This document shows positions 5,259 through 10,741 of a stretch of 10,741 bases of DNA, piece by piece. The position numbers were made by a program, and so were the translations under genes. Each line of letters opens with the position of its first letter. Positions within the stretch are counted from its first letter, which is position 1. The DNA is from Bacteroidota bacterium (GTDB taxonomy: Bacteria; Bacteroidota; Bacteroidia; NS11-12g; UBA9320), in the NCBI GenBank assembly GCA_947499775.1, contig CANMPY010000034.1, positions 1 to 10,741 of the forward strand, read 5' to 3'. The notes beneath the pieces are model-generated. The model saw nothing but the letters and a program-made list of their open reading frames with translations. It had not been told where the DNA came from and searched no databases.

Positions 5259-7778
5259 TTGAAGGAAAATTTGAGCTGCCATTCTAAATTTATCAAATTC
5301 CCTTATTTGGTAGTGCTGTTCTTTTTAATATCCTTAAACTTTAATACCGTTGCTCAATCCTTTATTACAGGCCAAGTCTCTGACTCGTCAGGCGTCGATT
5401 TGCCTGGTGTTTCTATATTCACAAGCGACCAATTACATTCTACAAATAGCGATGAATCGGGACATTATAAATTAAGTATTCCCTCCGACATTAGTTTTAC
5501 AATTTATTATAGCTATGCACAAAAACGCGTAAAACGAGAAGTGCGTTCACTAAAACAAGGGGAGTCGCTGGAGGTAAATGTAAGAATGAGTACAAGTGTA
5601 GAATTGTCAGAGGTTACAAAGATTCAACATGTTAATAGAGATTTAATGGCTATAACGATTGAAGCTAAAAAATTTGATAGGTTCCCAGCGGTTAATCCAG
5701 CAATCGAATCTTTTTTAAAATTTATAGGAGCAAGTGGAGGTAATGAACTCAGTACGGGTTATAACGTTAGGGGAGGAAATTATGATGAAAATCTTGTATA
5801 TATTAATGATATTGAAGTTTATCGACCCTTTTTGGTAAGGGCTGGTCAGCAGGAAGGACTCAGTGTTATAAATCCAGATATGGTGGAAAGGCTTGTGTTT
5901 TCGACCGGTGGATTTGAAGCGCGCTATGGAGATAAACTTAGCAGTGTTTTAGACATAAATTACAAAATTCCGCGAGGATTTGAATCTACTATTAGAACGA
6001 GTATTTTAGGTACAAATTTTTTAATAGGCAATCAATCAAAAAATAAACGATTCTCCTATTTAATTGGAGGCCGTTACCGAAGCAATACGTTCATCTTTAA
6101 TACCCTCGATGCCAAAGGCGATTATCGACCGCTCAATGTCGACTTTCAGTCCTTAATACGTTGCCGTATAAACAGCGCTCTAAGCGTATCATGGCTCAGC
6201 AATATTGCGTATAATAAATTTGCCTTAGCTCCATCAAGTAGGCAAACCTCATTTGGAACCGTTACTTCGGCCTTAAGATTAAATATTTCGTTGGGAGGAT
6301 TGGACGAGATGAAATATTTGGTAAGCTTAAATGGACTTATTTTGCATTATGCTCCCAATAAATACACATCTATTAAATGGATTAACTCTTTCTATAGTAC
6401 CACAGAAAATGAGCACAACACTACCGAGGGGGCCTATGGATTATATGAACTCGACAATAATATTGGTTCTGATAATTTAGGGAAAGAAAAAAGACTATTG
6501 GGTGTGGGTTATTTTATTCAGAATGCACGCAATGATTTAGAGGCTAAAGTATATAATTCGGGTATAGTCGGAACTCAAAAAACGAAACGTTCTACTTGGT
6601 TTTATGGGTCAAAGTATCAATACGAATCCATAAATGATTTTTTGAACGAGTGGCAGTATAATGATTCGGGGAGTATGAATATTTCTCATTTCAGAGATAG
6701 TTTGAATCAGATTCATTTGGATAATAGAATTAAAGCAAAAAATGCTGTGAATTCGTTTCGTATAAGCAGCTATATACAAAACAGTTATTTAATTAATAAG
6801 GAAAATAATCTTAAATTGAACGGTGGCTTACGTCACCAATACTGGTCTTTGAATGAACAAAATATGATTAGTCCTAGGCTATCCCTATCATTTGAACCAA
6901 ATAAAAAGCATAACGACACCGTTTTTAAGCAATCAGCCACTTTGGGAGCTTATGATTCGCTAAAAAAGCGAGATTTGTTACTAAAAATTGCAGCAGGAGT
7001 ATACTATCAGCCTCCATTTTATAGAGAATTTAGAAGGATGGACGGCACACTAAATCACACGATTAAGGCACAGCGAAGTTTGCATTTTGTGTGTGGTTCC
7101 GACTTGAATTTTACAGCATGGGGACGTCCATTCAAACTCGTTAATGAGTTGTATTATAAATATTTAACAAATCTTATCCCCTATTATATTGACAATGTAA
7201 GAATTAGGTATTATGCCGAGAACAGTTCTAAAGGGTATGCCACAGGTTTTGATACACGCGTGAATGGAGAATTTATTAAAGGGCTTGAATCGTGGTTGAG
7301 TTTTTCGGTACTCCAAACACGCGAAAATATTAGCTATACCGACGAGAGTGGAAAGTTAGTAGAATCGGGATATATAAGACGACCAACTGATCAAAGGGTA
7401 AATTTTTCAATACTATTTGCCGATGAATTGGCTATGGACAGAACCTTTAAAATGCATCTAGGTTTGGTTTATGGAGGAAGGGTACCCTATTATTTTTCGG
7501 GGAGTGGCCGTTATAGCCAATCACCTAATACTATTCCTCCATATAGAAGAGTTGATATAGGGTTTTCGAAAGAAATAATTGGAGGGCAAGCCCGAAAATC
7601 AGTAAAATATAAACGAATAGAAAGCCTTTGGACGAGTATTGAATTGTTTAATTTACTCGAATTCAACAATACCGTGTCCTATATTTGGGTTAAGGATATA
7701 AATAATACGACATACGGTGTTCCAAATTATTTAACCGGACGCCGAATTAATTTTAAATTCATACTTAAATTTAAATAA
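5259..7778 (+). CDS. TonB-dependent receptor-like outer-membrane protein with carboxypeptidase-regulatory-like domain
   Basis: This outer-membrane beta-barrel protein probably takes part in TonB-driven import of an unknown ligand. There are 839 residues from TTG at 5259. The signal peptide (about 1-33) has a hydrophobic LVVLFFLISL core and ends TVAQ. A CarboxypepD_reg-like domain follows (about 35-115: GQVSDSSGVDLPGVSI, DESGHYKL). The plug is at about 140-235, with YNVRGGNYDENLVYIND (168-184), YRPFLVRAGQQEGLS (188-202) and FSTGGFEARYGDKLSSVLD (214-232). The rest is barrel, ending FILKFK. It lacks a SusD partner, so it is not an ordinary SusC. An in-frame stop at 5256-5258 directly precedes the TTG; a second TTG at 5271, preceded by AAGGA, would also keep the signal peptide. 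There is no ATG option. It is 76 nt after rpe and 144 nt before the porP-family gene. The substrate cannot be inferred. Confidence 0.88.
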   Translation: MKENLSCHSKFIKFPYLVVLFFLISLNFNTVAQSFITGQVSDSSGVDLPGVSIFTSDQLHSTNSDESGHYKLSIPSDISFTIYYSYAQKRVKREVRSLKQGESLEVNVRMSTSVELSEVTKIQHVNRDLMAITIEAKKFDRFPAVNPAIESFLKFIGASGGNELSTGYNVRGGNYDENLVYINDIEVYRPFLVRAGQQEGLSVINPDMVERLVFSTGGFEARYGDKLSSVLDINYKIPRGFESTIRTSILGTNFLIGNQSKNKRFSYLIGGRYRSNTFIFNTLDAKGDYRPLNVDFQSLIRCRINSALSVSWLSNIAYNKFALAPSSRQTSFGTVTSALRLNISLGGLDEMKYLVSLNGLILHYAPNKYTSIKWINSFYSTTENEHNTTEGAYGLYELDNNIGSDNLGKEKRLLGVGYFIQNARNDLEAKVYNSGIVGTQKTKRSTWFYGSKYQYESINDFLNEWQYNDSGSMNISHFRDSLNQIHLDNRIKAKNAVNSFRISSYIQNSYLINKENNLKLNGGLRHQYWSLNEQNMISPRLSLSFEPNKKHNDTVFKQSATLGAYDSLKKRDLLLKIAAGVYYQPPFYREFRRMDGTLNHTIKAQRSLHFVCGSDLNFTAWGRPFKLVNELYYKYLTNLIPYYIDNVRIRYYAENSSKGYATGFDTRVNGEFIKGLESWLSFSVLQTRENISYTDESGKLVESGYIRRPTDQRVNFSILFADELAMDRTFKMHLGLVYGGRVPYYFSGSGRYSQSPNTIPPYRRVDIGFSKEIIGGQARKSVKYKRIESLWTSIELFNLLEFNNTVSYIWVKDINNTTYGVPNYLTGRRINFKFILKFK

Positions 7779-7779
7779 A

Positions 7780-7799
7780 AGGTGTTTTTAAAGACACTT
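7780..7799 (+). terminator. Possible weak stem-loop terminator after the receptor gene
   Basis: An 8-bp stem with two G.U pairs (GTGTTT with AGACAC at its core, TTAA loop) begins two nt after the receptor stop codon. No U-run follows, so intrinsic termination is uncertain. It could instead protect the 3' end of the mRNA. Confidence 0.25.
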
Positions 7800-7846
7800 A
7801 TAGGTCATATAAATATACTAAACCTAAGGCGAATACAATAGTGGCG

Positions 7847-7907
7847 TTTTTTTTAAAAAAAACATAAATAAAAAAGTTGCATAGGTTAAATAGATTTCCC
7901 ACATTTG
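7847..7907 (+). promoter_or_regulatory. Candidate promoter for porP with upstream T8A8 tract
   Basis: TTG (7877-7879), a 20-nt spacer and CACATTTG (7900-7907) match the Bacteroidota promoter pattern with one mismatch. A run of eight T then eight A (7847-7862) lies just upstream, where a bent or UP-like element would act. The porP-family ATG is 15 nt after the -7 box, implying a very short leader. Confidence 0.5.
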
Positions 7908-7922
7908 TAAACAGAACAGAAT

Positions 7923-9005
7923 ATGGTTAAAAATTACTTTTTAAAGTCAATTATTTTCGGTGGATTGCTCGCAATGGCAGTAATGTCAAAGGCACAGCAT
8001 GATCCGTATTATACCCATTTTAGATTTAACAAACAGTCTTATAATCCTGCAGCCTTTGGTTTTAAGGAGGATTATATCTGTATAAATGGGCTAACGCATT
8101 GGCAGTATAGGAACTATGATGATGGAACACTCCAAGCTGGAACCGATGGAAATCCTTTGGCAGAAATTCCTGAAAATGTAGCGCCTGAGACTTATAATCT
8201 AAACATTAATACCCTATTAAAGTTAGGCAAAAACAGTCCTAATAGAATCGGATTAGGTTTGACTTTGATCGACGATAAGATCGGGTTTATGAAAACAACA
8301 ACCATAAAAGGAGCATTGAATTTTAGAAAACCAATTCAAGGTCAATTTGGATATATTTCATTTGGAGTAGAAGCCGGTTCAACCAATTTTGGATACCTTA
8401 AGCCTAATTATAAGGCTATTGACCCCAATGATCCTAGAATTCCTACATCGGCAGGAAGCGATGGTGAATTAGATCTTGGATTAGGTGTATATTATCATCA
8501 AAATAAATTTTTGGCAGGAATGACCAACTTTTATGTTGGGGCATCCTATAATCACTTAAATGCTGCAAAGTATAATTTTACAGTGGATATGGCTGACGGT
8601 ACAAGAGGGGTAGCAGTAGATGTTGATTTTGTGCGCTACCTTTATATAACCTCAGGAGCTGATTATAAGTTAGCCAACCAAAATTGGGTATTAGAGCCTG
8701 CGGTATTAATCAAGTATAATCCAAAAATACAATTAGACTTGAGTATGACAGCACTTTATTCCAATTCGCTTCGTGCAGGATTAGCCTATAGAGCTGCAGC
8801 AGATGCGTTATCTGTATTAGTTGGATACGAAAGAGGTCAACTCCAACTCGGATATTCATATGATATAACCATATCTGATGTACGAAAAGTAAGTGATGGT
8901 ACCCATGAAATATTTGTTAAATATTGCATACCTATTTCTTTTCCAGCACCACCGCCTCCAAGATTCAGACTTTCCCCGCGTTTTATGGGCAGAGGAGCCT
9001 TTTAA
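7923..9005 (+). CDS. porP: Type IX secretion system outer-membrane protein, PorP/SprF family
   Basis: This outer-membrane beta-barrel protein belongs to the family that works with the type IX secretion system. In Porphyromonas gingivalis porP heads the porPKLMN operon, and this window has the same order. The 360 residues begin with a signal peptide (about 1-24, MAVMSKAQ). The family-typical start of the mature protein is HDPYYTHFRFNKQSYNPAAFGF (26-47 region). Alternating-strand segments follow, such as GLGLTLIDDKIGF, YISFGVEAG, NFYVGASYNHLN and SNSLRAGLAYR, each ending in aromatic or amphipathic residues. YERGQLQLGYSYDITISD and HEIFVKYCIPI are characteristic of the C-terminal end. The tail is proline-rich (APPPP) and finishes PRFMGRGAF. 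PorP/SprF paralogues are common, but the adjacent gldK and gldL support the core copy. Confidence 0.92.
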   Translation: MVKNYFLKSIIFGGLLAMAVMSKAQHDPYYTHFRFNKQSYNPAAFGFKEDYICINGLTHWQYRNYDDGTLQAGTDGNPLAEIPENVAPETYNLNINTLLKLGKNSPNRIGLGLTLIDDKIGFMKTTTIKGALNFRKPIQGQFGYISFGVEAGSTNFGYLKPNYKAIDPNDPRIPTSAGSDGELDLGLGVYYHQNKFLAGMTNFYVGASYNHLNAAKYNFTVDMADGTRGVAVDVDFVRYLYITSGADYKLANQNWVLEPAVLIKYNPKIQLDLSMTALYSNSLRAGLAYRAAADALSVLVGYERGQLQLGYSYDITISDVRKVSDGTHEIFVKYCIPISFPAPPPPRFRLSPRFMGRGAF

Positions 9006-9050
9006 GATATTTTTATTTTACACAATAATAACAAAACGAATACCGTTTAG

Positions 9051-9062
9051 TTGATTAATCAA
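9051..9062. repeat. 12-nt perfect palindrome upstream of gldK
   Basis: TTGATTAATCAA lies in the 128-nt gap between porP and gldK, ending 11 nt before the candidate -33 box. The flanks extend the symmetry imperfectly. It is a possible operator, but palindromes of this length are expected by chance in AT-rich DNA. Confidence 0.3.
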
Positions 9063-9073
9063 ACAAAATAATC

Positions 9074-9103
9074 TTGTTTTTAAATACAAATAAAGTATAA
9101 TTG
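9074..9103 (+). promoter_or_regulatory. Candidate promoter for gldK-gldL
   Basis: TTG (9074-9076), a 19-nt spacer and TATAATTG (9096-9103) match the Bacteroidota promoter pattern with a single mismatch in the -7 box. The leader would be about 20-25 nt. If real, gldKL can be transcribed apart from porP. Confidence 0.5.
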
Positions 9104-9133
9104 CAGATTCAAAATTAAAACCAAAGTAACGAA

Positions 9134-10393
9134 ATGAACAGAGTTATAAGGATAATGACAATAATGGGGGTACTTACCCTAGCAAGTTGCACCGGAAGCG
9201 AACGAGGCGAACTTACAGGTGTGCCTGGCCGAAAGCCATGGTTTCACCCACAGCCATATGGTACAATATATGTTCCAACAGGTACGTTCCATACTGGCCA
9301 AAGCGATCAGGATATATTTCGTTCCTATATAGCACCTAACAAACAGGTTTCTGTTCAGGCTATGTGGGTTGATGAAACCGAAATTACCAATAACGAATAC
9401 CGTCAGTTTGTATATTATGTAATAGATTCATTGGCTCGCACAATAGGCGAACAAGTTCTTGAAATAGATAATGCAGGCGATAATTATACCATTTTGGATT
9501 ATAAGAAAAAGGTAGATTATAAGAACGAAGATCTCGATCAGTTATATTATACTCCTCAACAACGCTTTCGTCACAAAAAACAATACGATACCGATAAGTT
9601 GATTTTTACGTATCAATGGATTGATTATAGAGAAGCGGCAGCTACACAAAAAGTTCCTGGACAAGATCACAGAGCTCGTTTTGTAAAAACAAGCGTTGTA
9701 CCTATCTACCCTGACACACTATGTTGGGTTCGCGATTTTGCATTTAGCTATAATGAACCAATGACACGTCAATATTTTTGGCATCCAAAATATGATGATT
9801 ATCCAGTGGTAGGTGTAAATTGGAAACAAGCAAAAGCATTTTGCAAATGGAGAACCGAATGGTTAAATAGATTTTGGGAAGATATTGGACAACCAATTAC
9901 AGAGGAGTTTCGTTTGCCAACTGAATTTGAGTGGGAATATGCTGCTCGCGGAGGACGTGATAATAATATGTATCCTTGGGGAGGCCCATATACAAGAAAT
10001 AGCAAAGGATGTTTCTTAGCTAATTTTAAGCCAAATAGAGGAGATTACATGGGCGATGGAGGAATGAATCCAGTACGTTCAGATGCTTATTTCCCTAACG
10101 ATTATGGATTGTATAACATGTCGGGTAACGTAGCTGAATGGACTATAAATGCTTATTCTGAATCTACGCATCAATTTGCACATGATTTAAATCCAGATTA
10201 TCAGTACGATGCTAGAGAAGATGAACCAATATCTATGAAACGTAAAGTTATTAGAGGCGGATCATGGAAAGATATAGCCTATTTTATACAGAATGGTAGC
10301 CGTACTTATGAATATCAAGACACATGTAAATCATATGTTGGGTTCCGTTGCGTACAAACTTACATTGGACGTTCGGCTTTAGATAAAAGATAA
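9134..10393 (+). CDS. gldK: Gliding motility/T9SS lipoprotein GldK (PorK)
   Basis: GldK (PorK) is an outer-membrane lipoprotein that, with GldN/PorN, forms the periplasmic ring of the type IX secretion system. The lipobox LASC puts the lipidated cysteine at residue 19. The body is a formylglycine-generating-enzyme (sulfatase-modifying) fold: DETEITNNEYRQF (80-92), YPVVGVNW (223-230), RLPTEFEWEYAARGG (260-274), GNVAEW (331-336), GGSW (375-378) and GFRC (403-406). The FGE catalytic cysteine pair, expected just after GGSW, is absent (KDIAYFI instead), fitting a structural role. Residues about 98-222 interrupt the FGE fold with a charged, Tyr-rich insertion, also seen in other GldK proteins. The 419-aa length is only slightly shorter than typical. 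It lies 128 nt after porP and 64 nt before gldL. Confidence 0.95.
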   Translation: MNRVIRIMTIMGVLTLASCTGSERGELTGVPGRKPWFHPQPYGTIYVPTGTFHTGQSDQDIFRSYIAPNKQVSVQAMWVDETEITNNEYRQFVYYVIDSLARTIGEQVLEIDNAGDNYTILDYKKKVDYKNEDLDQLYYTPQQRFRHKKQYDTDKLIFTYQWIDYREAAATQKVPGQDHRARFVKTSVVPIYPDTLCWVRDFAFSYNEPMTRQYFWHPKYDDYPVVGVNWKQAKAFCKWRTEWLNRFWEDIGQPITEEFRLPTEFEWEYAARGGRDNNMYPWGGPYTRNSKGCFLANFKPNRGDYMGDGGMNPVRSDAYFPNDYGLYNMSGNVAEWTINAYSESTHQFAHDLNPDYQYDAREDEPISMKRKVIRGGSWKDIAYFIQNGSRTYEYQDTCKSYVGFRCVQTYIGRSALDKR

Positions 10394-10457
10394 AGGTGAG
10401 TAATCACATTTTAAGAGTAAATAAATAGAATTAAACAATAAATTAAACATTACAAAA

Positions 10458-10741
10458 ATGAGCAAAAGTGTATTTGAAAGTAAAGGATTCAAGAAGTTAA
10501 TGGCAATGTCCTATGGACTTGGAGCTTCAATTGTTATTATTGGTGCGTTATTCAAAATTATGCACTGGCCCTACGCGGATGGGTTTTTAATTGCAGGTAT
10601 GACTACTGAGGCAATTATCTTCTGTATTTCGGCATTTGAACCTATTCATCAAGAATTAGATTGGACTTTAGTATACCCTGAATTAGCAGGAATGGATGCT
10701 GGTCCTAAGAAGAAAGCTGATCCTGTTGCTCAACAATTGGA
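10458..10741 (+). CDS. gldL: T9SS motor stator protein GldL (PorL), N-terminal part, runs off the window
   Basis: GldL is the inner-membrane stator that, with GldM, uses the proton gradient to power type IX secretion and gliding. ATG at 10458 opens a frame of 94 complete codons before the window edge. Two membrane helices are visible: about 18-36 (YGLGASIVIIGALFKIMH) and about 42-61 (GFLIAGMTTEAIIFCISAFE). Polar residues within them, Y19, K33, H36, E51 and E61, line up with those discussed as important in the Flavobacterium johnsoniae GldL motor. The LDWTLVYPEL block (67-76) is family-specific. A charged, lysine-rich cytoplasmic region begins after it. It follows gldK by 64 nt with no clear terminator, so the two are probably cotranscribed; gldM and gldN are expected beyond the edge. 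Confidence 0.95.
   Translation, partial: MSKSVFESKGFKKLMAMSYGLGASIVIIGALFKIMHWPYADGFLIAGMTTEAIIFCISAFEPIHQELDWTLVYPELAGMDAGPKKKADPVAQQL

Noticed and set aside
5259..7778. SusC-type glycan receptor with polysaccharide utilisation locus
   Set aside because: No SusD, glycoside hydrolase or sensor/regulator gene is next to it; the neighbours are rpe and T9SS genes.
9799..10005. Minus-strand frame inside gldK
   Set aside because: It is antisense to the best-conserved part of gldK, and its translation resembles no protein family.
10397..10408. Hairpin GTGA-GTAA-TCAC between gldK and gldL as a terminator
   Set aside because: There are only 4 bp of stem and no U-run. gldK and gldL are normally cotranscribed.

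Overview
The window is chromosomal DNA from a member of the Bacteroidota. The evidence is AT-rich coding, type IX secretion (T9SS) genes in the order porP-gldK-gldL, a secreted protein with a T9SS type A C-terminal sorting domain, a TonB-dependent receptor with a carboxypeptidase-regulatory-like N-terminal domain, and Bacteroidota-style promoters (TTG, about 19 nt, TAnnTTTG) with almost no Shine-Dalgarno sites. The genus cannot be told from the sequence.

Layout. Bases 1-470 (minus) hold the N-terminal part of the pyruvate dehydrogenase E1 alpha subunit, cut by the window edge. recF (522-1631, plus, TTG start) diverges from it. Between recF and a convergent gene lie two head-to-tail copies of a hairpin-forming repeat of about 140-160 bp (1617-1916). 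Next is a two-gene minus-strand operon: a 160-aa protein that is little more than a signal peptide plus a T9SS sorting domain (3427-3909), overlapping by 4 nt a 506-aa mosaic secreted protein with an Lcl/DUF1566-type C-terminus (1910-3430). A divergent intergenic region with several inverted repeats (3910-4153) separates this operon from plus-strand genes. These are a DUF721/DciA-like small protein (4154-4441), rpe (4535-5182), a TonB-dependent receptor-like protein (5259-7778), porP/sprF family (7923-9005), gldK (9134-10393) and the start of gldL (10458 to the right edge).

How the genes fit together. The left part is housekeeping: central carbon metabolism and DNA replication/repair. The right part starts the porPKLMN-type operon: PorP is an outer-membrane beta-barrel family protein, GldK an outer-membrane lipoprotein of the periplasmic ring, and GldL the inner-membrane motor stator. 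The minus-strand operon supplies at least one probable T9SS cargo. It sits between recF and the dciA-like gene, which are neighbours in many bacteria, so it may be an insertion.

No clearly new system is visible. The best candidates for a closer look are the paired hairpin repeats, the possible split of the recF-dciA pair, and the receptor gene next to porP. There are no tRNA, rRNA, CRISPR or transposase genes, and no stretch over 300 bases lacks a gene.
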